Positions 14,467 through 22,653 of a stretch of DNA of 64,000 nt are shown in pieces. Source of the stretch: Bauldia sp. (GTDB taxonomy: Bacteria > Pseudomonadota > Alphaproteobacteria > Rhizobiales > Kaistiaceae). Under the pieces are notes generated by a model, which worked only from the letters and a program-made list of their open reading frames with translations, searched no databases and was not told where the DNA came from. The stretch covers positions 1,426,001 to 1,490,000 of the forward strand of contig JBBCGQ010000001.1 in NCBI GenBank assembly GCA_037200845.1, written 5' to 3'. Both the position numbers and the translations under genes were made by a program. Every line of letters begins with the position of its first letter. Position 1 is the stretch's first letter.

Positions 14467-15848
14467 CGCGCATCGGCAAGGTCGTCCGCACCACAGCCTT
14501 CAAGCTGTCGGCGATCTACATTGCCGTCTTCTCCGTCTTCTCGATCTTCTTCATCTTCTACATTTCGTATTCGACCAACGTGCTGCTCAACCAGCAGCTC
14601 CGCGACACCATTGCGACCGAGCTGCTCGGGCTGAACGACCAGTACAAAATCGGCGGCCTGCCCGCCGTCGTCGATGTGATCGAGCAGCGCGCCCACCAGC
14701 CCGGTGCCAGCCTCTATCTCGTCACCGATATTTCCGGCCGCATTCTCGCCGGCAACGTCGCCGAGGTCGCGGACGACGTGCTGAATTCGCCGGGCATCGA
14801 CCCGATCCTCGTCCAGTACGAGCGCTACACCGGCGACTCGGAGCAGCGCACCGCGATGGTGCAGGTGGTGCGCCTGCAGGGCGGCTTCCTGCTGCTCGTC
14901 GGGCGCGACGTCGGCGAGCGCGAGCAGTTTCGCCAGATCATCGGCCGCGCGCTGCTCTGGGCGCTGGTCCTGATGATCGCGCTGGCGACGCTGTCTTATA
15001 TCTTCGTGTCGCGCGTCGTCCTGCGCCGGATCGATTCCCTCTCCGCCTCGAGCCGCCGCATCATGGAGGGCGATCTCACCGGGCGGCTGGAGGTGACCGG
15101 TTCGGGCGACGAGTTCGACCGGCTGGCCGACAACGTCAACGCCATGCTGTCGCGTATCGAGCACCTGCTCTACGGCGTCAAGGACGTCTCCGACAACATC
15201 GCGCACGACCTGAAGACGCCGCTGACACGGCTGCGCAACCGCGTCGAGGCGGCGCTCGCCGGCCCGGCCGACGCCGAGCGCTACCGCGCGACGCTGGAGG
15301 CGACGATCGAGGAGTCCGACCAGCTCATCAAGACGTTCAACGCGCTGCTCATGATCGCGCGCATCGAGGCGGGGTCGCCGGACGGCGCCATGACCGAGAT
15401 CGACGTCGAGGCGATCGTGCGCGACGTCGGCGAGCTCTACGAACCGGTCGCCGACGAAACCGGCGTCGAGCTCGTCGTCGATGCGGCGCCGCAGCCCATC
15501 GTGATCAAGGCGAGCCGCGAGCTGCTCGGCCAGGCGCTCGCCAACCTCATCGACAACGCCATCAAATACGGCGCGCCGGAGTCGGGCCAGCCGCGCATCG
15601 CGATCAGCTCGGCGCGCGAGGGCGACACGCTGATCCTGCGCGTCGCCGACAACGGGCCGGGCATCCCGGCGGAGGACCGCGAACGCGCACTGCAGCGATT
15701 CGTGCGGCTGGAGAAAAGCCGGACGCAGCCGGGCAGCGGCCTCGGATTGAGCCTTGTCGCGGCGGTCGCGCGCCTGCACCATGGCACCATCGAGCTGGGC
15801 GACGGCAACCCGGGCCTCGTGGTGACCATGCGCTTGCCGCTGAAATGA
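14463..15848 (+). CDS. Sensor histidine kinase partner
   Basis: A 461-residue inner-membrane kinase starting at a GTG that overlaps the regulator's stop. Helix 1 lies at about 13-38 (YIAVFSVFSIFFIFYIS), a periplasmic domain at 39-155, helix 2 at about 160-185, a HAMP domain to about 235 (MEGDLTGRLEVTGSGDEFDRLA), phospho-acceptor H248 in IAHDLKTPLTRLRN, and ATPase motifs DNAIKYG, VADNGPGIP and GSGLGLSLV. It is a QseC/PhoR-like EnvZ-class kinase. glnE begins five bases after its stop and may be cotranscribed. Confidence 0.88.
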   Translation: MTRIGKVVRTTAFKLSAIYIAVFSVFSIFFIFYISYSTNVLLNQQLRDTIATELLGLNDQYKIGGLPAVVDVIEQRAHQPGASLYLVTDISGRILAGNVAEVADDVLNSPGIDPILVQYERYTGDSEQRTAMVQVVRLQGGFLLLVGRDVGEREQFRQIIGRALLWALVLMIALATLSYIFVSRVVLRRIDSLSASSRRIMEGDLTGRLEVTGSGDEFDRLADNVNAMLSRIEHLLYGVKDVSDNIAHDLKTPLTRLRNRVEAALAGPADAERYRATLEATIEESDQLIKTFNALLMIARIEAGSPDGAMTEIDVEAIVRDVGELYEPVADETGVELVVDAAPQPIVIKASRELLGQALANLIDNAIKYGAPESGQPRIAISSAREGDTLILRVADNGPGIPAEDRERALQRFVRLEKSRTQPGSGLGLSLVAAVARLHHGTIELGDGNPGLVVTMRLPLK

Positions 15849-15852
15849 CGGG

Positions 15853-18777
15853 ATGCCCGCGAAGACGCCGCCGAAATCATCGCTCGCCGCGAAGCTGAAG
15901 CCGCGCATCAGGCCGGCGACGGCCGCGGCAACGAAGGCGCGGATGGCGGAGCTGGAGCCGGCCAAGGCGCCGGCATCCGCGGTCGCGCCTTTTCTTGCCG
16001 CGGTGATGGAGTGCTCGCCTTTCCTTGCCGAGTTGATGCGCGACGATCCGGAGCGGCTCGCCGCGCTTCTCGACGCTGATCCGGACGCGCGGCTGAAGGC
16101 GATCACTACTGCCACCGCAGGTGCTTGGCGCGATACGAACGAAGCCGAGTTGATGGCGGCGCTCCGCAAGGCGCGAAATGAGGTCGCGTTGCTTGCCGCA
16201 CTGGCCGATCTCGGCGGCGTGTGGGACGTGACGGCCGTGACGACTGCGCTGTCCGCGTTCGCCGATGCCGCCGTCGGCGCGGCGGTCCGCTTCCTGCTGG
16301 CGCAGGCGGCATCGTCCGGCGACATCGCCATCGCCGATGACTCAGTGCCCGACGAAAACTCCGGCTTCATCGTGCTCGCCATGGGCAAGTTCGGCGCCGG
16401 CGAGCTCAACTATTCCAGCGACATCGATCTCATCGTCCTGTTCGATCCCGAGAAGGTGCGGGTCGCCGACGACAAAATTCCGGCCGAGGTGTTCGTCAAG
16501 CTGACCAAGCGCCTGGTCGCGCTGCTGCATGAGCGCACCGCCGACGGCTACGTCTTCCGCATCGATCTTCGCCTGCGCCCGGATCCGAGCTCGACCAGCA
16601 TCGCGATCTCGACCGACGCGGCGCTGCAGTACTACGAGAGCCTCGGCCAGAACTGGGAGCGTGCCGCGCTGATCAAGGCGCGCGCCGTCGCTGGCGACAT
16701 CCATGCCGGCGAAGTGTTCCTGGCGGAGCTGACGCCGTACATCTGGCGGAAGTATCTCGACTATGCCGCGATCGCCGATATCCATTCGATCAAGCGGCAG
16801 ATACAGGATCACCGCGGCCACCAGGAGATCGCGGTCGCCGGCCACAACGTCAAGCTCGGCCGCGGCGGCATCCGCGAGATCGAGTTTTTCGTTCAGACGC
16901 AGCAACTGATCGCCGGCGGGCGCGACCCGGCGCTGCGCGGCCGCGGCACACTGGCGATGCTGGCGGCGCTCGCCGACGGCGGCTGGATCGACACCGCGGC
17001 GCGCGACGACCTCACGCGCGCGTACCTGTTCCTCCGCGAAGTCGAGCATTGCCTGCAGATGGTCGGCGACGAGCAGACGCATACGCTGCCCGAGGACGAC
17101 GCCGGTCTGGCGGCGATCGCGCGCATGGCGGGCTTCGGCGACACCGCCGCGTTCGCCAAGGCGCTGACCGCGACGCTGACCATAGTCCGCGACCGCTACG
17201 CCCATCTCTTCGAGGCGGCGCCGACGCTGACATCGCCCGCCGGCAGCCTCGTCTTCACCGGCGAGGAGGACGATCCCGAAACGCTGGCGACGCTCCGCCG
17301 TCTTGGCTACCGCAAGCCGGAGGATGTGACGCGCGCCGTCCGCGGCTGGCATCACGGCCGTTACCCGGCGACCCGGTCGGCGAGCGCGCGTGAGCGGCTC
17401 ACCGATTTCGTGCCGGTGCTGATCGAGACGCTCGGCGGCAACGAGAATGGCGACGCCGCCTTCGCCGCCTTCGACCGGTTCCTGGCGCGCGTGCCGACCG
17501 GCGTGCAGCTCTTCGCGCTGCTCCAGTCCAACAAGGGCCTGCTCGGCCTGCTGGCGATGATCCTCGGCGCAGCGCCGCGGCTCGCCGAGACGATCGCGCA
17601 GCGCCCGCATGTGCTGGATGCGCTGATCGAGCCGGCGTTCTTCGGCAACCTGCCGGATCGCAAGACATTGGAGCGGCGCCTTGCCGGGACGCTCGCCGAG
17701 GCGGAGTCGTTCGAGGATGTACTCAATCGCGCCCGCATCTTCGGGCAGGAGCAGACGTTTCTCATCGGCGTTCGCGTGCTGGCGGGCACGGTCAGCGTGC
17801 GCAGCGCCGGCTATGCCTACAGCGACCTCGCCGAGGTGCTGCTGACCTCGCTGCTCGCCGCCGTGCAGGATGAATTCGCATCGGCGCATGGCCGCATGAA
17901 AGGCGGCGCGGTGGCGCTGGTGGCGATGGGCCGGCTCGGCGCGCGCGAGATGACGGCGGCCTCCGACCTCGATCTGCTGCTGCTTTACGATTTCGACGAG
18001 AAGGCAACGGCCTCCGATGGCAAGCGGCCGCTGCAGGGCACGCTGTATTTCGCGCGCCTGACGCAGCGGCTGGTAGCCGCCGTCTCGGCGCCGACGGCGG
18101 AGGGGACGCTCTATCCGGTCGACTTCCGCCTGCGCCCCTCCGGCAATGCCGGTCCGCTCGCCACGCACATCGACGGCTTCGCCGTCTACCAGGCGAAGGA
18201 GGCGTGGACGTGGGAGCACATGGCGCTGACGCGGGCGCGCGTCATCGCCGGCGACGCCAAGCTGGTCGCCCGGGCGCGCGCCGAGATCGCGAAGATCGTC
18301 GCCAGGCCGCGCGACCCGGCCAAGGTCATCGCCGACGTAACCGAGATGCGCGGCATGGTCGAGGACGCCAAGGGCGGCGAGGGCGCGTGGGACCTGAAGC
18401 AGGCCGCGGGCGGGCTGGTCGATATCGAGTTCATCGCGCAAACGCTGCAACTGGTGCACGCCGCGAAGCATCCGGAGATCGTGTCGACGGAAACCAACGT
18501 CGCGCTGGCCGCGGCGGCGAAGGCCGGGCTGCTATCGGCGGCGGATGCGGAGGTGCTGCTGCCGGCGTTGTCGCTCTATCAGGCGCTGATCCAGATTCTG
18601 CGGCTGTGCGTCGATGGCGTCTTCGACCCGGCCGCGGCGCCACGCGAATTTCTCGAGCGGCTGGCAAAGGCCGCGGACCTTCCGGATTTTGTTACGCTCG
18701 ATGCGCATTTGCGGGAGACCGAGCGGGCGGTGCGGGGTGTGTTTACGCGGCTGGTGGGGAAGGTGGGCTCCGCTTAA
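15853..18777 (+). CDS. glnE: Bifunctional glutamine synthetase adenylyltransferase/deadenylase GlnE
   Basis: A 974-residue enzyme that adenylylates and deadenylylates glutamine synthetase in response to PII and glutamine, so controlling nitrogen assimilation. It has two nucleotidyltransferase domains, each with the G-x-x-E-x(5)-S-D-x-D motif: the N-terminal deadenylase (GAGELNYSSDIDLIVLFD, about residue 180) and the C-terminal adenylylase (GAREMTAASDLDLLLLYD, about 697). PII-uridylyltransferase-type helical domains follow each. The length is normal for the family. The ATG lies close behind the kinase stop. A palindromic repeat cluster follows the gene and may end the transcript. Confidence 0.95.
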   Translation: MPAKTPPKSSLAAKLKPRIRPATAAATKARMAELEPAKAPASAVAPFLAAVMECSPFLAELMRDDPERLAALLDADPDARLKAITTATAGAWRDTNEAELMAALRKARNEVALLAALADLGGVWDVTAVTTALSAFADAAVGAAVRFLLAQAASSGDIAIADDSVPDENSGFIVLAMGKFGAGELNYSSDIDLIVLFDPEKVRVADDKIPAEVFVKLTKRLVALLHERTADGYVFRIDLRLRPDPSSTSIAISTDAALQYYESLGQNWERAALIKARAVAGDIHAGEVFLAELTPYIWRKYLDYAAIADIHSIKRQIQDHRGHQEIAVAGHNVKLGRGGIREIEFFVQTQQLIAGGRDPALRGRGTLAMLAALADGGWIDTAARDDLTRAYLFLREVEHCLQMVGDEQTHTLPEDDAGLAAIARMAGFGDTAAFAKALTATLTIVRDRYAHLFEAAPTLTSPAGSLVFTGEEDDPETLATLRRLGYRKPEDVTRAVRGWHHGRYPATRSASARERLTDFVPVLIETLGGNENGDAAFAAFDRFLARVPTGVQLFALLQSNKGLLGLLAMILGAAPRLAETIAQRPHVLDALIEPAFFGNLPDRKTLERRLAGTLAEAESFEDVLNRARIFGQEQTFLIGVRVLAGTVSVRSAGYAYSDLAEVLLTSLLAAVQDEFASAHGRMKGGAVALVAMGRLGAREMTAASDLDLLLLYDFDEKATASDGKRPLQGTLYFARLTQRLVAAVSAPTAEGTLYPVDFRLRPSGNAGPLATHIDGFAVYQAKEAWTWEHMALTRARVIAGDAKLVARARAEIAKIVARPRDPAKVIADVTEMRGMVEDAKGGEGAWDLKQAAGGLVDIEFIAQTLQLVHAAKHPEIVSTETNVALAAAAKAGLLSAADAEVLLPALSLYQALIQILRLCVDGVFDPAAAPREFLERLAKAADLPDFVTLDAHLRETERAVRGVFTRLVGKVGSA

Positions 18778-18893
18778 TCCTCCCCCGAGGGGGGCAAAAC
18801 CGCACAGCGGTTTTGGGGAGGGCCGCTTTGCCTTGGGGGCACCCCTCCCGAAACCGCTTCGCGATTTCGACCTCCCTCAAGGGAAGGTTGGCC
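18778..18893 (+). repeat. Dispersed palindromic repeat, CTCCC/AAACCG type (copy 2)
   Basis: A run of nested hairpins: CTCCCCCGAGGGGGG, CAAAACCGCACAGCGGTTTTG with GGGGAGGG, then CCCTCCCGAAACCG, a short loop, GATTTCGACCTCCC and TCAAGGGAAGG. The second half resembles the repeat at 2694-2810. It fills the convergent gap between glnE and the minus-strand kinase gene, so it may act as a bidirectional terminator. Confidence 0.7.
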
Positions 18894-18897
18894 TCGC

Positions 18898-21243
18898 CTA
18901 CGCCGCCGAGCGATGCGGCTCCGGCACGGGCGGCGCCAGCGGCAGCCTTACCGACACGATCGTACCGCGGCCTTCCGTCGAGCGGATGCGCATCGTGCCG
19001 CCGTGAAGCGAGGCCTGCGACGAGGCGATGGCGAGGCCGAGGCCGGAACCGCGATGGTTCTTGGTGAACTGGTTCGACACCTGCTCGAACGGCCGGCCGA
19101 GCTTGTTGAGCGCCTCGCGCGGGATGCCTATGCCGGAGTCGGAGACCGAGAACGTCGCGGCGCCGCCGACGGCGCGGGCGCGCACGCGGATGCGCCCGCC
19201 GGCCGGCGTGAACTTCACCGCGTTCGACAGAAGATTGAGCATGATCTGCGTCAGCGCGCGCCGGTCGCCGCGCATGTGGAGGCCGTGGCCGATCTCGGGG
19301 ACCACCTCGATCTGCTGCGCCGCCGCCATGGTCGAGACGACGCGGATCGATTCCTCGACCAGCTCGTCGAGGTCGAGGTCCTCCGGGTGCAGCATCATGC
19401 GGCCGGCCTCGATGCGCGACATGTCGAGCACGTCGTTGATGACGCCGAGCAGGTAGGTCCCGCTCTGGTGGATGTCCTGGCAGTACTCGACGTACTTGGC
19501 GGAGCCGAGCGGGCCGAACATCCCGGACTCCATGATCTCCGAGAAGCCGATGATCGCGTTGAGCGGGGTGCGCAGCTCGTGGCTGATGTTGGCGAGGAAC
19601 TCGGACTTCGTCCGGTTCGCCGCCTCGGCGCGGTCCTTCTCCTCGGCGTATTTCTCGGCAAGCTCGACCATCTGCTGCGCCTGCTGTTCCAGCTTCTGGC
19701 GGGATTGGCGGAGGTCCGCGATGGTCGCCATCAGCCGGCGCTCGCCGTCGATCAGCTTGCTCTCGTGGCGCTTGAGCTGGGTGATGTCGGTGCCGACCGA
19801 GACGAAGCCGCCGTCCTTGGTGCGCCGCTCGTTGATTTGCAGCCAGCGCCCATCCTCGAGCTGCAACTCGAAGCTCCGCGCGCCGTCTTCCGGCTTGCCA
19901 TCGACGACGACCTGCGAACGCACCAGCGGCTTGCGGCCGGCGGCGATGACTTCGTTATAGGCGGCGCCGGGCTGCAGGGCGGCGTCGGGGATACCGTGGA
20001 GCTGCTGGTATTTCGAGTTGCACATCACCAGCCGGTTTTCCGAATCCCACAGCACGAAGGCTTCCGACACCGTCTCGATGGCGTCGCGGAGGCGGATGTC
20101 GGCGGTCTTGGAGCGCTCCACCAGCCGCATCTGCTCGGTGACATCGACGGCGATGCCGATGAGGTGCGGCTCGGCCCCGCCGCCGTCGACCAGTTCGGCG
20201 CGGGCGCGCAGCCACACCCAGCGGCCGTCCTCGTGGCGCATGCGGAACATTCGGTCGACCGTGGTCTCGGCGCTGCCGTACATCGATTCGGCGAGCGCCA
20301 TCAGGTCGCCGTCCTCCGGGTGCATCAGCCGCGCCACCTCGCCGTAGCCGAGCAGCGCGTCGCGCGGCTCCAGCCCGACCAGCTCGAACATCGAGCGCGA
20401 CCAGAACATGCGGCCCTTGGCGAGATCCCAGTCCCACAGCCCGCAGCGGCCGCGCATCAGCGCCGTCTCGAAATGGGCCTGCGTCTCGGTGTAGATGCGG
20501 TCGGCTTCCGCCGCCCGCGACACCTGCGCGAAGTAGCCGTAGAGGATGACCAGCAGGATGGCGCTGGTGCCGACGAAGATGGTGACGTTGAGCGACACCG
20601 CCTGGCGCCAGCCGGCGTAGACTGCGGCGACCGGCTGCACGACCGCGACGAAGCCCAGCGGCGCGCCGATCTCGGTGGCGGCGGCAAGCGCCGGGTCGTT
20701 GTTGGTGAGGTTGATCTCGAGCACGCCGGCGCGGGCGCCGAACGTGGTGAGCGGCTGCGCCTCGCCGATGATGTCGGTGAGCGCCTTGCCCTCGATGTCG
20801 GTGGCGCGCGGCGCCGTCGCGACGATGATGCCGGCGTCGTTGGTGACGTAGATGCGGCGGTCGTCGGCGGTGGCGCCCGCCGGCAAGGCGTCGGCGAGCA
20901 TGTTGAGGATCGCGTCGGTCGATAGCGGCGTCGCGCCTTGCCCGGCGAAGGCGGCCGAGGTGACGGCGGCGATCATCGCGACGCTCTGGCGCGCGTTGGT
21001 CTCGTGGTCGGCCTTCTGCTGGTAGAGTTCGACGAAGCGGGCGAGGCCCACCATCACCAGAAACATCACGATCAGGATCGGGATCGCCCGGCGCAGCGCC
21101 GGCTCGGCCGCGAGCAGCTTCTGGTAGGCGGGATGCGCGAGCAGCTTCGCGTGCCCCGGAATGCCGGTTTTCCCGGCCGCTCCGTTACCGGAAAAAGGCA
21201 AACGCTTCGCCACGGGCGGCTGTGCCGCCTCGGCCCGCGCCAT
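18898..21243 (-). CDS. pleC: PleC/DivJ-type PAS-domain sensor histidine kinase
   Basis: A 781-residue kinase. It has a cytoplasmic N-terminus, membrane helix 1 (about 52-70), a periplasmic domain (about 75-195), helix 2 (about 215-238), two PAS domains (about 255-375 and 385-500), and a kinase core with H555 in ISHELRTPLNAIIGFSEIM and ATPase motifs NAVKFTPAGG, VSDSGIGIP and GSGLGLAIA. The core with MFGPLG directly after the H-box is typical of the PleC/DivJ/PdhS kinases that set phosphorylation of DivK in the alphaproteobacterial cell cycle. A PleC-like kinase next to glnE also occurs in S. meliloti. There is no regulator gene beside it. PleC identity is probable but unproven. Confidence 0.75.
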   Translation of the reverse strand: MARAEAAQPPVAKRLPFSGNGAAGKTGIPGHAKLLAHPAYQKLLAAEPALRRAIPILIVMFLVMVGLARFVELYQQKADHETNARQSVAMIAAVTSAAFAGQGATPLSTDAILNMLADALPAGATADDRRIYVTNDAGIIVATAPRATDIEGKALTDIIGEAQPLTTFGARAGVLEINLTNNDPALAAATEIGAPLGFVAVVQPVAAVYAGWRQAVSLNVTIFVGTSAILLVILYGYFAQVSRAAEADRIYTETQAHFETALMRGRCGLWDWDLAKGRMFWSRSMFELVGLEPRDALLGYGEVARLMHPEDGDLMALAESMYGSAETTVDRMFRMRHEDGRWVWLRARAELVDGGGAEPHLIGIAVDVTEQMRLVERSKTADIRLRDAIETVSEAFVLWDSENRLVMCNSKYQQLHGIPDAALQPGAAYNEVIAAGRKPLVRSQVVVDGKPEDGARSFELQLEDGRWLQINERRTKDGGFVSVGTDITQLKRHESKLIDGERRLMATIADLRQSRQKLEQQAQQMVELAEKYAEEKDRAEAANRTKSEFLANISHELRTPLNAIIGFSEIMESGMFGPLGSAKYVEYCQDIHQSGTYLLGVINDVLDMSRIEAGRMMLHPEDLDLDELVEESIRVVSTMAAAQQIEVVPEIGHGLHMRGDRRALTQIMLNLLSNAVKFTPAGGRIRVRARAVGGAATFSVSDSGIGIPREALNKLGRPFEQVSNQFTKNHRGSGLGLAIASSQASLHGGTMRIRSTEGRGTIVSVRLPLAPPVPEPHRSAA

Positions 21244-21334
21244 GCGCGCTCCTCTCGATTTGATAAATGATTTTCGGGAGACGCCACGACCGAATCACCG
21301 TCATTTGAATCGACGGGAATCGGCTTGTCCAGAG

Positions 21335-21353
21335 CGTAAATGAAGTATTTACG
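21335..21353. promoter_or_regulatory. AT-rich dyad between the PleC-like kinase and LysR genes
   Basis: CGTAAAT and ATTTACG form perfect 7-bp arms around a five-base loop. The site overlaps the last bases of the lysR gene and lies about 90 bp upstream of the kinase start. It could be an operator for the kinase gene or part of a transcript end for lysR. No T-run follows, so I lean to a protein-binding site, weakly. Confidence 0.3.
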
Positions 21354-22365
21354 AATGTGACAGTCGCCGTCGCCGAGCCAAGGTTTCCGCGGGCTTTTTG
21401 CGACTCCGGTAGGCGTACCAATCCGAATCGCGCGCCAAGTCGAACGGCGTCAGCAGTTCCAGCAGCCGCTCGCGCAGCCAGCGATGCTCGGGGTCGCCGG
21501 TGTGGCGCCGGTGCCAGAACAACTGCAGCGTCACGGGTTCGACCTCGAACGGATTGCGGTAGACGTTGAGTTCAAGGCGCTCGGCGAGAGCGCGGGCGAA
21601 GGGCGGCGGCACGTTGCCGACCAGTTGGCTCTGTGCCGCGATGCGCGCGACGGCGAAGAATTGCGGCACGCTCGCCACCACGTTGCGCCTGAGGCCAAGC
21701 TTCGCCAGCGCCTCATCCTCGCTGCCGAACATCACGCCGTTCGGCGCGAAAAGGATATGCCGCATCTGCAGGTACAGATCCATCGGGATCGTGTCGCCAT
21801 CCTTGAGGCCGGCGCGCGCAAATTGCCGGTTCCTGCGGCTGGCCACCGCGGCCGAGGCGCCGCGCGCGGCGACGACGTGCTCGACCCAGTCCGGCGTCTC
21901 CTGGCTCTCGGAGAACGCCAGGTCGACGGTGCCGTCGGCGAAAAGCGCTGCCAGAGACTGCGGGCCGAGCGGCAGCAACTGAAGCCGCATCGACGGCGCC
22001 TGCTCGGACATCAGCGTCAGCAGGCCGGGCAGGACCATCTCCGCCAGAAAATCTTCGCTGACGATGCGGAAGGTGCGCGTCGATCTCGCCGGGTCGAATT
22101 TGGCGCCGCCGGACAGCGCGCTCTCGATCTGCTGAAGCGCGTCGCGGAGCGGAGCGTCGAGCGTTTCGGCAAAGGCCGTCGGCACCATGTGGTTTCCCTC
22201 GCGTACGAACAGCGGATCGCCGAGCGCATGGCGGAGGCGGTTCAGCGCCGAGCTGACGGCGGGCTGGCTGAGCCCGACGCGCTCGCCGACACGCACCGTG
22301 CTGCGCTCGGCGAGCATCGCTTCAAGCACGCGGAGGAGATTGAGATCGAGAGCCTGCCAATTCAT
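21349..22365 (-). CDS. LysR-family transcriptional regulator
   Basis: A 338-residue regulator with an N-terminal winged HTH (residues 5-65: DLNLLRVLEAMLAERSTVRV, then GLSQPAVSSALNRLRHALGD) and a C-terminal periplasmic-binding-type effector domain (about 95-305). The HTH resembles the NodD/SyrM branch. It is divergent from a 60-residue membrane peptide gene; the shared AT-rich gap of about 100 bp holds a palindrome (22374-22384) and is the likely control site. The C-terminal tail is Arg-rich (SRKKPAETLARRRR), longer than usual. The effector is unknown. Confidence 0.88.
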   Translation of the reverse strand: MNWQALDLNLLRVLEAMLAERSTVRVGERVGLSQPAVSSALNRLRHALGDPLFVREGNHMVPTAFAETLDAPLRDALQQIESALSGGAKFDPARSTRTFRIVSEDFLAEMVLPGLLTLMSEQAPSMRLQLLPLGPQSLAALFADGTVDLAFSESQETPDWVEHVVAARGASAAVASRRNRQFARAGLKDGDTIPMDLYLQMRHILFAPNGVMFGSEDEALAKLGLRRNVVASVPQFFAVARIAAQSQLVGNVPPPFARALAERLELNVYRNPFEVEPVTLQLFWHRRHTGDPEHRWLRERLLELLTPFDLARDSDWYAYRSRKKPAETLARRRRLSHS

Positions 22366-22373
22366 GACATGAA

Positions 22374-22384
22374 TATATCATATA
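22374..22384. promoter_or_regulatory. Palindrome in the lysR divergent promoter
   Basis: TATAT-C-ATATA is a perfect 11-bp dyad, 9 bp upstream of the lysR start, in the most AT-rich stretch of the region (22366-22405). LysR regulators usually bind dyads of T-N11-A type in such divergent gaps. This is a candidate only, since AT-rich promoters contain chance dyads. Confidence 0.3.
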
Positions 22385-22466
22385 CAATCTATCCATTTCA
22401 TAAATTCCGCGTCGCACGGCAAAGTCTGCCCATCGCAACGGCCACAGCGGCCGAAACAAGAGGAAG

Positions 22467-22649
22467 ATGAAAATGGAAACGATGATTGTCGCCGGTCAGG
22501 CCGCCGCCTTCGCCAAGTCCCGCCGCCAGGGCGAGGACGCCTTCTACCGGCAGCAGGCGCCGCGCCGGCCCATCGCCATCCGCGGCCTGGACGTCGTCCT
22601 CGCGGTTGCCCTGATCGCGTTTGTCGCAGTCGGCGTGCTGACCGCCTGA
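22467..22649 (+). CDS. Small single-helix membrane protein divergent from LysR
   Basis: A 60-residue protein preceded by AAGAGGAAG. It has a hydrophilic, Gln/Arg-rich N-terminal half (FAKSRRQGEDAFYRQQAPRR) and one hydrophobic segment at the C-terminus (about 42-58, LDVVLAVALIAFVAVGVL). It is probably a tail-anchored inner-membrane peptide. I recognise no family. Divergence from the LysR gene suggests it is the regulator's target. It ends four bases before the convergent pepN stop. Confidence 0.55.
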   Translation: MKMETMIVAGQAAAFAKSRRQGEDAFYRQQAPRRPIAIRGLDVVLAVALIAFVAVGVLTA

Positions 22650-22653
22650 GCGG

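Noticed and set aside
16342-18471. 709-residue minus-strand frame opposite glnE
   Set aside because: It is the Arg/Asp/Leu-rich antisense shadow of a clearly coding high-GC gene with intact GlnE motifs; no start site context or motif of its own.
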